A stretch of DNA of 51,906 bases from Pseudomonas sp. Ant30-3 (GCF_000690905.1 NZ_JMCL01000053.1:1-51906); one strand, 5' to 3'. Numbered from the stretch's first letter, positions 1-8,894 are shown. Notes: generated from the letters alone by a model not told the origin. Translations and numbers: made by a program.

Positions 1-163
1 CGCCCGTAAACCCACCGCCGATGATGACGACGTCAACACTCACTTCACCCTGCAAGGTCGGGTAGTCGGTCTCATGCTTGAGGGTTGCGCTGTAATAGGA
101 ATTCGTCCGCTCGGCGGCGGGGATGACGGCATTATTCATGGCGGTCATGGGTTCGCTCTTCAT
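1..163 (-). CDS. FAD-dependent oxidoreductase, N-terminal fragment (gamma-glutamylputrescine oxidase-like)
   Basis: Only the first 54 codons lie in the window; the gene continues past base 1. The translation includes SYYSATLKHETDYPTLQGE followed by VDVVIIGGGFTG. The latter is the start of a Rossmann dinucleotide-binding fold (GxGxxG) typical of DAO-family flavoenzymes. The lead-in resembles PuuB/PauB gamma-glutamylputrescine oxidases and related polyamine or amino acid oxidases of pseudomonads, which oxidise gamma-glutamylated polyamines. Start candidates are the ATG at 163 and an internal ATG at 139; neither has a strong ribosome-binding site. Family is fairly secure; exact substrate is inference. 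Confidence 0.7.
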   Translation of the reverse strand, partial: MKSEPMTAMNNAVIPAAERTNSYYSATLKHETDYPTLQGEVSVDVVIIGGGFTG

Positions 164-432
164 TGGATTGTGTTCGGCCGTGTTCGGCAACGGTTTCACA
201 TGAATGCGAGGGCTGTGTCTGGTGGGCGCGCATGACGGCAGTGCCACAGGGTGCAAAAAGCCAGAATGATATGGAGCAGGAGATCTTGCCACGGACGGGC
301 TCGCACCTTCGGGAAGGAAGGGCGAGGATGGCGATGGATCAAGCACAGGAGCGAAATCATGGTCCGCGATGCTCCTACCCTTTGAATGTTCGTTAAATCA
401 GTATTTGTAAACCTTTAGTTATTGCCCGATTA
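164..432. other. Intergenic stretch with no convincing gene
   Basis: About 270 bases between the divergently oriented oxidoreductase start and the terminator of the hydrolase. A 77-codon plus-strand open frame exists here, but its composition (arginine-, cysteine- and serine-rich) and lack of a ribosome-binding site suggest chance. The promoter of the leftward oxidoreductase presumably lies here; I could not pick it out. Confidence 0.5.
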
Positions 433-466
433 AACAACCGCGGCGGCCTGCTGACCACCGCGGCTG
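433..466 (-). terminator. Rho-independent terminator of the metallohydrolase gene
   Basis: On the minus strand a GC-rich hairpin (CCGCGGTGG pairing with CCGCCGCGG, one G-T pair, 8-base loop) lies 12 bases after the stop codon and is followed by TTGTTT. The T tract is imperfect. Confidence 0.6.
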
Positions 467-477
467 AACGTAAAGAA

Positions 478-1368
478 TCAGAACGCCAGCGATGCGCCGT
501 CTTCCGGAATATCTACGCGACTCTCGATACCCTGCTTCTTGACATAGGTGCGCAATTCTTCACGGGTCAGGGACATATGGTTGATGGCGTCCATGTGCAC
601 GGCGACGATTTTCGCGTCTTTGGCGGCCTTTGAAGCGCGCAGAACGTCCTCTTCACCCATGATGATCGCACCCTCAAAGCCGGTCATTTTTGCTTTCCCG
701 GCATTGAGCACGATGACCTCGGGGTGATATTTCTCGATGGTCTGGTCGACCTCTTTACGCCAGATAGTGTCACCGGCGAGGTAGAGCGTCTTGTAGCCTG
801 GCGCTTGAAAAACCACGCCCATGGCTTCGCCCAGAGGTTTCGCAAGCGCGGGTACGGCATACATTTCGTCGGTGCCATGCTGACCACCGGTCTTGGTGAT
901 TTTGACGCCGCCGAATTCAGCTTCACCAGTCAATACCCGCACATTCTTGAAACCCTGGGAGCGAATCAGCTGTGCATCTTCTTCATGTTGAGCGAACAGT
1001 GGGATGTCTTTGGGCAGCGCTTTTTGTGCAGCATCATCCCAGTGGTCAAGGTGCGTATGCGTGACGATGACGGCGTCGACGCCGGCGATCACTTCTGCGG
1101 GCGATTCGGTCAGATCAACCAGCGGATTGCGCAGGTTGCTGCGGTAGGTATTTTCAAACCCTGGGTAGGCTCCCTTTTTGGCCAGCATCGGGTCGATCAG
1201 GAAGGTCGTGCCGCCGTAGGTGATTTTCACCGTGGCATTACGAACTTGCTGCAACTCCACCTTATGGGATGCATCTGGCGCATTGGAGACGTTTGAGCCT
1301 GCAAATGCGGGTGTGGCGGCAGCCGCGCAAGCAAGGCTGAGAGCAAGAGGAAGCGTTCTGAAGTTCAT
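478..1368 (-). CDS. Exported metallo-beta-lactamase-fold hydrolase (UlaG-like)
   Basis: 296 aa. Residues 1-23 form a clear Sec signal peptide ending in AFA, so the product is probably periplasmic. The mature part carries the metal-binding motif HTHLDHWD (about residues 103-110), a second His in GGQHGTDEM, and AGDTIW, the later metal-ligand Asp. This order is that of the UlaG/MBL-fold hydrolase group. Family members hydrolyse lactones, phosphodiesters or similar esters; the substrate cannot be told from sequence. It is divergent from a GlxA-type regulator that could control it, with a dyad between the two genes. Fold confidence is high; reaction unknown. Confidence 0.85.
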   Translation of the reverse strand: MNFRTLPLALSLACAAAATPAFAGSNVSNAPDASHKVELQQVRNATVKITYGGTTFLIDPMLAKKGAYPGFENTYRSNLRNPLVDLTESPAEVIAGVDAVIVTHTHLDHWDDAAQKALPKDIPLFAQHEEDAQLIRSQGFKNVRVLTGEAEFGGVKITKTGGQHGTDEMYAVPALAKPLGEAMGVVFQAPGYKTLYLAGDTIWRKEVDQTIEKYHPEVIVLNAGKAKMTGFEGAIIMGEEDVLRASKAAKDAKIVAVHMDAINHMSLTREELRTYVKKQGIESRVDIPEDGASLAF

Positions 1369-1430
1369 TTGATTAATCCTGTTGATACGTCGAGAACACC
1401 ATTCTTGCCGAATACTTTGAAGCCTGACAG

Positions 1431-1465
1431 TGGCCCGAGTGACATATTGCGATATAATCGGGCCA
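1431..1465. promoter_or_regulatory. Long imperfect dyad overlapping a -10 element, candidate operator
   Basis: TGGCCCGA (1431-1438) and its exact reverse complement TCGGGCCA (1458-1465) flank an inner ATAT-TGCG-ATAT dyad (1444-1455). A good -10 hexamer TATAAT (1453-1458) lies inside, 36 bases before the regulator start codon. The symmetry and placement suggest an operator for the adjacent GlxA/AraC-type regulator, controlling itself and perhaps the divergent hydrolase. Confidence 0.5.
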
Positions 1466-1493
1466 ACTGACGAATCTTCCCTGAGGCTGCCTG

Positions 1494-2492
1494 ATGCAAT
1501 CCATACGTGTTGCCGTTCTGGCTTTTAACGGCGTAAGCCTGTTTCATCTATCTGTGCCGGGAGTGGTGCTGGGGACGGCTCAATCCGCGCAGGATGAACC
1601 TCAATATGAGGTCAGTTACTGTGCGGAAACGCCGGGCATGGTGAGTTGCGACCAAGGCATTGGCCTGGAGGTCACTCAAGGTCTGGAGCTGATGAAGACC
1701 GCTGAGGTCATTGTCATTCCAGCGTGGGGTGATCAATCGGTTGCTGCATCTGCAACGCTTGTTCAGGCGCTCCAGCAGGCTAATGCCGAGGGAAAGCTCA
1801 TCGTCGGGCTATGTTTGGGCGCATTTGTGCTCGGCGATGCCGGGTTACTGGATGGGAAGGAGGCAACCACGCACTGGGCCGTCCGGGACGAGTTTGCGCG
1901 ACGCTTTTCTGCGGTTCGCTTCAGGCCCGAGGTGCTCTACGTCAGCGATGGCAATATCGTGACCTCTGCCGGAACCGTGGCGGCGATCGATTGTTGCCTT
2001 CATCTGGTCCGCCAGCGACTGGGTGCTGATGTGGCGAATCGCACAGCGAAGATGCTGGTGACACCGCCGCACAGGCAGGGCGGACAAGCTCAATACGTTG
2101 AGCATCCCGTGCCGCAACTGTCCAGCGAGACTCATCTGTCGGATGTGCTGATATGGGCCCGGATGAATCTTGCCAGTGATCTGTCGCTCGACGTCCTGGC
2201 GGACAGGGCGAAAATGAGCAGGCGCACGTTTACTCGCAAATTCAAAGAGGCAACGGGCAGTACCGTCTCGCAATGGTTGAACGCTGAGCGCGTTGTCAGA
2301 GCGCAAGAACTCCTGGAAACGACTGACTTGCCGATTGAATGTGTTGCCAGTGAAGCGGGTTTTGGAACTCCCTTGTCGTTGAGGCAGCAATTCGGCCTTC
2401 ACCTCGGCACGTCACCTTCTGAATATCGGCGAATGTTTTTTCGCGAGATCAAAACGCCCCGCAAGGCCAGCGGCAGTGCGGGCACTGCCTGA
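1494..2492 (+). CDS. GlxA-family transcriptional regulator (DJ-1/PfpI domain plus AraC DNA-binding domain)
   Basis: 332 aa. Residues about 5-185 form a class I glutamine-amidotransferase/DJ-1-like domain, with the nucleophile-elbow Cys in GLCLGAFVLG (about residue 105) and HWAV after it. Residues about 220-320 carry a two-helix-turn-helix AraC/XylS domain (LADRAKMSRRTFTRKFKEAT, then IECVASEAGFGTPLSLRQQF). Length and order match GlxA-type regulators such as GbdR and ArgR of Pseudomonas, which sense small nitrogenous metabolites. Divergent from the MBL-fold hydrolase gene. The inducer is unknown. Confidence 0.88.
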   Translation: MQSIRVAVLAFNGVSLFHLSVPGVVLGTAQSAQDEPQYEVSYCAETPGMVSCDQGIGLEVTQGLELMKTAEVIVIPAWGDQSVAASATLVQALQQANAEGKLIVGLCLGAFVLGDAGLLDGKEATTHWAVRDEFARRFSAVRFRPEVLYVSDGNIVTSAGTVAAIDCCLHLVRQRLGADVANRTAKMLVTPPHRQGGQAQYVEHPVPQLSSETHLSDVLIWARMNLASDLSLDVLADRAKMSRRTFTRKFKEATGSTVSQWLNAERVVRAQELLETTDLPIECVASEAGFGTPLSLRQQFGLHLGTSPSEYRRMFFREIKTPRKASGSAGTA

Positions 2493-2506
2493 TTGATCTC
2501 AAAAAT

Positions 2507-2539
2507 GCCTCGTAGGAGCAATCCTCACGGGGCTTTTTT
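2507..2539 (+). terminator. Rho-independent terminator after the GlxA-type regulator
   Basis: GCCTCG pairs with CGGGGC and an inner AGGA pairs with TCCT, followed by six T residues; it sits 15 bases after the stop codon. Confidence 0.75.
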
Positions 2540-2685
2540 GTGCCTCAAATTGTCACCTGACTTACCACCGACCCGATCAACATCCACACGCAAAATCTCA
2601 TCCCCCGCGACTTCAATAAATACCTCCGCTGGCCGATAACCCGAACAGTCATGACCCTCTCCAATAAATTGTCTGGAAATCCTCG

Positions 2686-4290
2686 ATGCTGTCGTATCAC
2701 CAAAAGCGTTTTCTGATCGTCGATGATTTCTCGGATTTCCGCAGTTCCGTGCGGTCGATGCTGCGCGAGTTGGGCGTGAAGGATGTGGACACTGCTGACA
2801 CTGGCGAGCAGGCGCTGCGCATGTGTTCACAGAAGGCCTACGATTTCATCCTGCAGGATTTCCACCTGGGCGACGGCAAGAAGAACGGGCAGCAGGTGCT
2901 TGAAGACCTGATGATCGAAAAGCTGATCAGCCATGAAGCGGTGTTCGTCATGGTCACGGCCGAAACCAGTCAGGCGATGGTGCTCAGTGCCCTGGAACAT
3001 GAGCCCGATGCTTACCTGACCAAGCCGTTCAACCGCGCGGGACTGGCGCAACGGCTGGAGCGGCTCGAACAGCGCAAGACGTTGCTCAAGCCGATCCTGC
3101 AAGCGCTGGATCGCGGCAAACCGGTAGAGGTGTTGAATGCGTGTATTGCCCTGTGCAAACAGGACGCGCGCTATTCACCGTTATGTCTGCGTTACCGCGC
3201 CGATGCGTTGCGTGATCTCAACCAGAACGAAGCGCTGGAACGTCTCTATGACAGCATCATCGCTGATCGACCGCAGCCTTGGGCGTTCGCGGGTTTGGGT
3301 AAATTGCTGCACAAGCGCGGCCAGATCAGCCAGGCCAAAGGCGTCTACGAGAAAGCCCTGAAAGTGTTCCCGATGATGCCGGCGCTGTACGACGGCATGG
3401 CCGATGTGCTGATAGCCGAAGGTGACAGCAAGGCTGCGCAGGAGATTCTCGAGGAGGCGATTCGCCTCTCACCGCTGGCGGTGCGTCGTCAGGCACTGCT
3501 GGGCAAACTGGCGATGGCCAACGAAGATTTCGAGACCGCCTCCAAAGCCTATCGTCAGGCCGTGAGCCAAGGCGCGCAGTCACGTTTCAAGGACGCGGAG
3601 AGCAACCTTGGCCTGGCTCATGCGCTGATCAGCAAAGGCAGTGACAAGGGCCTGGATACGCGCACCCGGCTGGAGATCAACACCACGCTGAGTGCAGTGG
3701 CCAAGGACAACCCGACCGATCCGGGCCTGCAAATCCGGGCTCGATTGATGAAAGCCACCAGCCTGCTGCTCAACGACGCCGAAACCGCCGAGAAGCTCAC
3801 GGAGCAGGCGATGCAGCGACTCGATGGCATGGAGCAGTTCATGAGCGCCGAAGCTGCGTTGTTGGTGGCCAAGCAGTTGCAGGTGCTTGGCCAGCCTGAA
3901 GCCGGTAATTCGATGCTGAAAAACTGCGCGGAAATTTACGGTGACGACCCCGCGGTGATGCAGGGCATTGCCAAGCTGACCGACGACCCGAGCATCCTCA
4001 ATTCCGGTAACGCGGCAGCCGACCTCAACCGGCAGGGCGTGCGGGTGTACAAAACCGGCAATCTGGTGGAAGCGCGTGAGGTATTCCGCAAAGCCTTGGC
4101 GCTGCAGCCGAAGAACATCAGTATCGCGCTGAACATGGCCCAGTCGCTGCTGCACGGCACCGACACCAGTGTGCCGTCGGCGGAGCTCGAAGAATGTCGG
4201 GCCTGCCTGAAAACGATAGGGCTGATGCCTGATACCGACGCGCGTCATGCGCGCTTCCAGAAACTGAAACAAAAGGCGTTCGGCGAATGA
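2686..4290 (+). CDS. Response regulator with tetratricopeptide-repeat output
   Basis: 534 aa. Residues 1-120 are a receiver domain with the acidic pair D13/D14, the probable phosphoacceptor D58 (FILQDFHLGDG), T91 and K113 (LTKPF). There is no DNA-binding or enzymatic output. The remaining 400 residues are helical repeats with TPR signatures (for example AFAGLGKLLHKRGQISQAKG, and a late repeat around residues 450-485), so output is probably by protein-protein contact. The stop codon overlaps the start of the downstream histidine kinase by 4 bases, implying translational coupling and a cognate pair. Process controlled is unknown. Confidence 0.85.
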   Translation: MLSYHQKRFLIVDDFSDFRSSVRSMLRELGVKDVDTADTGEQALRMCSQKAYDFILQDFHLGDGKKNGQQVLEDLMIEKLISHEAVFVMVTAETSQAMVLSALEHEPDAYLTKPFNRAGLAQRLERLEQRKTLLKPILQALDRGKPVEVLNACIALCKQDARYSPLCLRYRADALRDLNQNEALERLYDSIIADRPQPWAFAGLGKLLHKRGQISQAKGVYEKALKVFPMMPALYDGMADVLIAEGDSKAAQEILEEAIRLSPLAVRRQALLGKLAMANEDFETASKAYRQAVSQGAQSRFKDAESNLGLAHALISKGSDKGLDTRTRLEINTTLSAVAKDNPTDPGLQIRARLMKATSLLLNDAETAEKLTEQAMQRLDGMEQFMSAEAALLVAKQLQVLGQPEAGNSMLKNCAEIYGDDPAVMQGIAKLTDDPSILNSGNAAADLNRQGVRVYKTGNLVEAREVFRKALALQPKNISIALNMAQSLLHGTDTSVPSAELEECRACLKTIGLMPDTDARHARFQKLKQKAFGE

Positions 4291-4979
4291 ATCACGACGA
4301 CCCGGCACTCGATTTTTCCACGGTGATCGCCTCCACCGTGCACGACATGAAGAATTCCTTGGCGATGTTGATGCAGGCCCATAGCCAATGGCTGACGCGC
4401 TTGCCCGACTCCGCGCGCAATACGCCGGAGCAAGGCGTGATCGACTTCGAATTCGCCCACCTCAACAGTATGCTGGTGCAACTGCTGGGGTTGTACAAAC
4501 TCGGCGTTAATCAGATGCCATTGCAACCGGCATATCACGAGCTGGACGACTTCATCGAAGCGCAACTCGCCTGCCATCAGGACGTATTTGCCAGTCGCGG
4601 GATCATGGCCACCTATGAGGTCGATCCGCTGTGCCCGCTGGGTTTTTTCGACCGCGAATTGATCGCCTCAGTGCTGGCCAACACCATCAACAACGCCATT
4701 CGTTTCGCACGCCATGCGCTGCTGATCAGCGTGAGCGATGAAGCCGGTCAGCTGATTTTCACGGTCAATGACGACGGTGAGGGTTACCCGCCGGAGATGA
4801 TCGAGCGGCAGGCCGATTACGTGCAAGGCATCAACCACAGCAGTGGCAGCACAGGGTTGGGCTTGTATTTCGCCGGTCGCATTGCCGCGTTACATCAGCG
4901 CAATGGCATTGGCGGGCACACCGCAATCAGCAATGGCGGAGCCTTGGGCGGCGGCGTGTTCCGCCTGTGTCTGCCTTGA
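4287..4979 (+). CDS. Soluble sensor histidine kinase
   Basis: 230 aa, no signal peptide or membrane segment and no recognisable sensor domain. A probable phosphoacceptor His19 lies in STVHDMKNSLAML, an unusual H-box using HDMKN instead of HELRT. The ATP-binding domain has an N box (VLANTINNAIRF), a G1-type NDDGEGYP and a G2-type GSTGLGLYFA. The small size suggests it gets its signal from a partner, possibly the TPR region of the upstream regulator, with which it shares a 4-base overlap. Kinase assignment is strong; the signal is unknown. Confidence 0.82.
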   Translation: MNHDDPALDFSTVIASTVHDMKNSLAMLMQAHSQWLTRLPDSARNTPEQGVIDFEFAHLNSMLVQLLGLYKLGVNQMPLQPAYHELDDFIEAQLACHQDVFASRGIMATYEVDPLCPLGFFDRELIASVLANTINNAIRFARHALLISVSDEAGQLIFTVNDDGEGYPPEMIERQADYVQGINHSSGSTGLGLYFAGRIAALHQRNGIGGHTAISNGGALGGGVFRLCLP

Positions 4980-5076
4980 TATTTCTTTTTGTTTTAGCTG
5001 CTTGATATTCTGAACACGCGGAGCCTATTTTGTGCGGGTCGCCGTTCGCGGCTCGCACAAAAACAAGGATTGCGTC

Positions 5077-6420
5077 ATGACAACCGATGGCCAGGGTTCA
5101 CTCGCGCAGCGATTGACCGGCATTGATGAGATTGAATGTGTCACGCCGGATTTGAACGGCGTACCACGCGGTAAGGTAATGACCGCCGAGGGTTTCCTCG
5201 AAGGACGACGTTTGCAGCTGGCGCGGGGCGTATTGCTGCAATGCATCATGGGTGGGTATCCGCCGGCACGGTTCTACGGCAGCGATGACGGCGACCTCGC
5301 GTTGATCGCCGACCCTGCACAGATCCACCGCTTGCCCTGGAGCAAGCAACCACGCGCCCTGGCCATCTGCGACGCCGATGAGCTGACCGGCGAAAGCTCC
5401 AACCTGTCGACCCGTGGCCAGCTCAAAGCGGTCATCGCCCGTTACGCGGCGCTGGGCCTGGCGCCGGTGGTGGCGACCGAGCTGGAATTTTTTGTCTTTG
5501 CGCCGAACACCGATCCCAACCAACCCTTTCAGCCGCCGGTGGGTCTGGACGGCCGACGCGAAGACGGTCATTCGGCGTTCAGCATCAGCTCCAACAACGG
5601 CTTGCGTCCCTTCTTCAGTGAAGTCTATGAATGCATGGCGGCGCTCGATCTGCCCCGCGATACCTTCATGCACGAAATGGGCGTCAGCCAGTTCGAGATC
5701 AATCTGCTGCACGGCGATCCGTTGTTGCTGGCCGACCAGACCTTCCTCTTCAAGCATCTGCTCAAGGAAGTTGCGCTCAAGCATGGCCTGACGGTGGTCT
5801 GCATGGCCAAGCCGCTGGCGCATACCCCGGGCAGCTCGATGCACATTCACCAGAGCATCGTCGAGATCGGCAGCGGGCGTAATGTGTTCAGCGACGACAA
5901 CGGTGAACCGACCGCCACCTTCCGTCACTTTATCGGCGGCCAGCAGGCCGGCATGGCCGACTTCACCGCGTTGTTTGCGCCGAACGTCAACTCGTACCAG
6001 CGCCTGTGCCATCCGTTCGCCTCGCCGAATAATGCCTGCTGGTCGCACGATAACCGCGCCGCCGGATTGCGCATTCCGGCCAGTTCGCCGGCCGCTCGTC
6101 GGGTCGAGAACCGCTTGCCGGGCGCCGACGCCAACCCCTATCTGGCGATTGCCGCGAGCCTGGCCGCCGGTTTATATGGCATCGAGCACAAACTGGAGCC
6201 CAGCGAGGCAATTCAGGGGGTATTCGAGGTGCCGGACAATCTTTCGTTGCCGTGTACCTTGCACGCCGCTCTCGAGCGTCTGAAGCGTAGTCAATTGGCG
6301 AAGGAACTGTTTGGCACGGAGTTCATCGAAGGCTACGTCGCTTCGAAGTCCATGGAATTGACCAGCTTCTTCGATGAAATTACTCCCTGGGAGCGCCGTG
6401 TTCTGGCCGCCCAGGCCTGA
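5077..6420 (+). CDS. Glutamine-synthetase-family ligase, gamma-glutamylpolyamine synthetase type
   Basis: 447 aa. The N-terminal region (DEIECVTPDLNGVPRGKV) is the beta-grasp domain of the GS-like ligases. The catalytic domain has EFFVF, QFEINLLHGD, the ATP-site motif GSSMHIHQS, the NSYQRL loop and RVENRLPGADANPYLA. These match PuuA/PauA/SpuI-type enzymes, which join glutamate to putrescine or other amines using ATP. I chose the ATG at 5077 because AAGGA sits 7 bases before it; an upstream in-frame GTG at 5032 is less likely. The oxidoreductase at the window edge is of the type that acts next in this pathway. Exact amine is not known. Confidence 0.85.
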   Translation: MTTDGQGSLAQRLTGIDEIECVTPDLNGVPRGKVMTAEGFLEGRRLQLARGVLLQCIMGGYPPARFYGSDDGDLALIADPAQIHRLPWSKQPRALAICDADELTGESSNLSTRGQLKAVIARYAALGLAPVVATELEFFVFAPNTDPNQPFQPPVGLDGRREDGHSAFSISSNNGLRPFFSEVYECMAALDLPRDTFMHEMGVSQFEINLLHGDPLLLADQTFLFKHLLKEVALKHGLTVVCMAKPLAHTPGSSMHIHQSIVEIGSGRNVFSDDNGEPTATFRHFIGGQQAGMADFTALFAPNVNSYQRLCHPFASPNNACWSHDNRAAGLRIPASSPAARRVENRLPGADANPYLAIAASLAAGLYGIEHKLEPSEAIQGVFEVPDNLSLPCTLHAALERLKRSQLAKELFGTEFIEGYVASKSMELTSFFDEITPWERRVLAAQA

Positions 6421-6436
6421 CGATTCGTCGTCATCA

Positions 6437-6456
6437 GGCTATCTTTTCGGATAGCC
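6437..6456 (+). terminator. Hairpin after the GS-like gene, weak terminator candidate
   Basis: GGCTATC pairs perfectly with GATAGCC across a TTTTCG loop, 16 bases after the stop codon. No T tract follows, so it may be only a 3-prime stabilising hairpin. Confidence 0.4.
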
Positions 6457-6470
6457 CGAACTCCATTTCT

Positions 6471-6562
6471 GCAGGAGCGAGGCTTGCCTGCGAAGACGTT
6501 GGTACATTCAACATTCATGTTGACTGACACACCGTCATCGCGGGCAAGCCTTGCTCCCACAG
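6471..6562. repeat. REP-type inverted pair
   Basis: GCAGGAGCGAGGCTTGCCTG (6471-6490) faces a reverse-oriented CGGGCAAGCCTTGCTCCCAC (6541-6560) across about 50 bases. This is the GGAGCGAGGCTTGC-type REP doublet common between genes of fluorescent pseudomonads. Established knowledge links such doublets to RAYT transposase-like proteins and transcript ends; no RAYT gene is in this window. Confidence 0.75.
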
Positions 6563-6596
6563 AGTGACTCACTGCAAGGAGCCGCTCGGAACGCCG

Positions 6597-7973
6597 ATGC
6601 GACAAATCTGGAAACCTTTTCGAGCGCTGTATTTCTCCTCGCTGATGATGCTGATCGGCTCTGGTTTGCTCAGCACTTACCTTGCCCTGCGCCTGGCTGC
6701 CGACAATGTCGACAGCCTGTGGGTCGGTGCGTTGATGGCGGCCAACTATTTTGGCCTGGTGCTGGGCGGCAAGATCGGCCACCGGTTGATCGCCCGGGTC
6801 GGGCATATTCGAGCGTACTCGGCCTGCGCCGGGATCGTCGGCGCGGCGGTGCTGGGCCATGGTCTGGTGGACTGGCTGCCGGCGTGGATATTCCTGCGGG
6901 TCATCGTCGGCCTCGGCATGATGTGCCAATACATGGTCATCGAAAGCTGGCTGAACGAGCAGGCTGAAGCGTCGCAACGCGGGGCGGTGTTCAGCGGCTA
7001 CATGATCGCGTCTTATCTGGGGTTGGTGCTGGGCCAGCTGATTCTGGTCATGCACCCGGCCCTCGGTCCGGAGCTGCTGATGCTGGTCGCGCTGTGCTTC
7101 GCCCTGTGCCTGGTGCCGGTGACGTTGACCCAGCGGATTCACCCGGCGGCACTGCATCCGGCCCCCATGGAACCGCGGTTCTTTATGAAACGCGTGCCGC
7201 AGTCATTGAGCACGGTGATGGGCGCGGGGTTGATCATCGGCTCGTTCTACGGTCTGGCGCCGCTGTATGCCTCGCAACAGGGGCTGAGCACCGAACAGGT
7301 CGGTCTGTTCATGGGTAGCTGCATTTTTGCCGGGCTACTGGTGCAGTGGCCGTTGGGCTGGCTGTCTGACCGATATGACCGAGCGCTGTTGATTCGCTGT
7401 TTTGCGCTGGTGCTCGCCGTAGCGGCATTGCCGTTGGCAATCATGAAAGATGTGCCGCTGGAGGTCTTGTTCGTCACTGGCTTCATCTGTTCATTGGTGA
7501 AATTTTGCCTGTATCCACTGGCGGTGGCGTTCTCCAATGACCATGTCGAGGCAGATCGACGGGTGTCGCTGACAGCCATGCTGCTGGTGACTTACGGCAT
7601 TGGCGCGAGCATCGGACCGTTGGTGGCCGGTGTATTGATGAAAGTGTTGGGCAGTCAGATGCTCTATGCGTTCTTCAGTTTCTTTGCCTTGGTGCTGGTC
7701 TGGCGAATCCGTCCGAAAGCGGTCACTAACCTGCATCAGGTGGAGGATGCGCCGCTGCATCACGTCGCCATGCCAGACAGCATGTCGAGTTCGCCGCTGG
7801 TGGCCTGCCTCGACCCGCGGGTTGATGAGCAAGTGGTGCACGATCAGATGCATAACCCTGTTGAGCCGGAACCAGAGCCAGAGCCAGAGCCGGAACCTGC
7901 GCCCGAGACAGAAACGCCGCCGGAAGACCCGGACGCGGGGCGCGAGCAGAGTTTTACCGAGGCCAGGCCTTAA
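6597..7973 (+). CDS. MFS transporter, YcaD-like, with Pro-Glu repeat tail
   Basis: 458 aa, with about 12 hydrophobic segments between residues 8 and 375 and an MFS loop motif GWLSDRYDRALLI near the middle. It resembles the YcaD/YfkF group of major-facilitator proteins, which have no assigned substrate. The C-terminus is an 80-residue hydrophilic cytoplasmic tail with a run of alternating Pro and Glu (positions 7866-7896) followed by more acidic residues. The start is set at the ATG at 6597; AAGGAG lies 15-20 bases before it, rather far, and a GTG at 6564 is possible. Confidence 0.8.
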   Translation: MRQIWKPFRALYFSSLMMLIGSGLLSTYLALRLAADNVDSLWVGALMAANYFGLVLGGKIGHRLIARVGHIRAYSACAGIVGAAVLGHGLVDWLPAWIFLRVIVGLGMMCQYMVIESWLNEQAEASQRGAVFSGYMIASYLGLVLGQLILVMHPALGPELLMLVALCFALCLVPVTLTQRIHPAALHPAPMEPRFFMKRVPQSLSTVMGAGLIIGSFYGLAPLYASQQGLSTEQVGLFMGSCIFAGLLVQWPLGWLSDRYDRALLIRCFALVLAVAALPLAIMKDVPLEVLFVTGFICSLVKFCLYPLAVAFSNDHVEADRRVSLTAMLLVTYGIGASIGPLVAGVLMKVLGSQMLYAFFSFFALVLVWRIRPKAVTNLHQVEDAPLHHVAMPDSMSSSPLVACLDPRVDEQVVHDQMHNPVEPEPEPEPEPEPAPETETPPEDPDAGREQSFTEARP

Positions 7974-8003
7974 CCTGCTGGCGTGATAAAAGCGAAGGCA
8001 TAA

Positions 8004-8041
8004 AAAAACGGGCAGTCACCGCAAGGGACTGCCCGTTTTTG
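8004..8041. terminator. Bidirectional terminator between the MFS gene and the PilZ gene
   Basis: AAAAACGGGCAGTC pairs with GACTGCCCGTTTTT around an ACCGCAAGG loop. A and T tracts flank it on both sides, so it can serve both converging genes. Confidence 0.88.
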
Positions 8042-8055
8042 ATGGAGGCTGCGTA

Positions 8056-8802
8056 TCAGAAATCGTCTTTGTCGAAGCGCCTTGCTTCACGCTGCAACTG
8101 GTAGACGAAACGCTCGACTTGACGCTGCACCAGGCCGCTCATGTTATGAAAACGGATGCCGGCGAAGGTGGTGGAGATTTTTTCTTCAAAGTGCAGATAA
8201 CGCAACTCGACCGGAGCACTCATCTTGCCAAACGGCAGGTCAACGGCGAAGCGGTCGTAAACCTGACCAAGCTGCAAACTGCTGGTGATGTCACCCTCGA
8301 AACGCAACTTGCAACCGGTAGCCGAGATGTCGAGCAGCTTGCCGCTGATGGGTTTCTTCAGCTTCTCGCCGTCCAGATCGACGCTCACCAATTGCGCGAG
8401 TTTCAACGCTGCGCGAAACGCATTGCGACGTTGGTGGTAAACCACCTCGTCAGGCAAAGGCCCGCGGTAGCAGCGACTGTCGCCCGATTCATCGAGGCTC
8501 AAGGGGCCGTTGCTGTCCCAGGCGATGCGCACACCGTCGTGAAAACCTTCGACCTTGAACGGTTCGCCGGCCAGCAAAAAGCGTTCGCCATCACGCGGGA
8601 TCATTTCATCGAAAGCGATGGTGCCACTGTCCCGGTCAACATCAACCAGATAGCTCTGGAAACGATGGGTACGCTCCAGAAAGGTGATGATCAGCGGATC
8701 GTGACTCTCTTGCAGCTGGCGCAGGTTGCCGGAGATTTCCAACGGTGTGCTGAGCACCTTGGGTGGCTGCGGCGCATCTTCCGCGTTGAGGACATTGGAC
8801 AC
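8056..8802 (-). CDS. flgZ: Flagellar brake protein, PilZ domain, c-di-GMP receptor (YcgR/FlgZ)
   Basis: 248 aa. Residues about 15-115 are the YcgR N-terminal domain. The PilZ domain follows, with the c-di-GMP-binding arginines in YHQRRNAFR (about 121-129) and DISATG (about 157-162), the D/NxSxxG motif. YcgR-type proteins bind c-di-GMP and act on the flagellar motor to slow swimming; the Pseudomonas orthologue is called FlgZ. It lies 92 bases after flgN on the same strand, so it belongs to the flgM-flgN-flgZ cluster. Confidence 0.92.
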   Translation of the reverse strand: MSNVLNAEDAPQPPKVLSTPLEISGNLRQLQESHDPLIITFLERTHRFQSYLVDVDRDSGTIAFDEMIPRDGERFLLAGEPFKVEGFHDGVRIAWDSNGPLSLDESGDSRCYRGPLPDEVVYHQRRNAFRAALKLAQLVSVDLDGEKLKKPISGKLLDISATGCKLRFEGDITSSLQLGQVYDRFAVDLPFGKMSAPVELRYLHFEEKISTTFAGIRFHNMSGLVQRQVERFVYQLQREARRFDKDDF

Positions 8803-8894
8803 GGTTCATCAATCTCCAGACAGAATAAGACTACGGCTGGCCAGTATATTGCCAGCAAGTGTCGCGTCTTGATAGGGCGAGGGCAATAGCAGCT

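Noticed and set aside
163..396. 77-codon plus-strand frame in the first intergenic region
   Set aside because: No ribosome-binding site, odd composition and no family resemblance.
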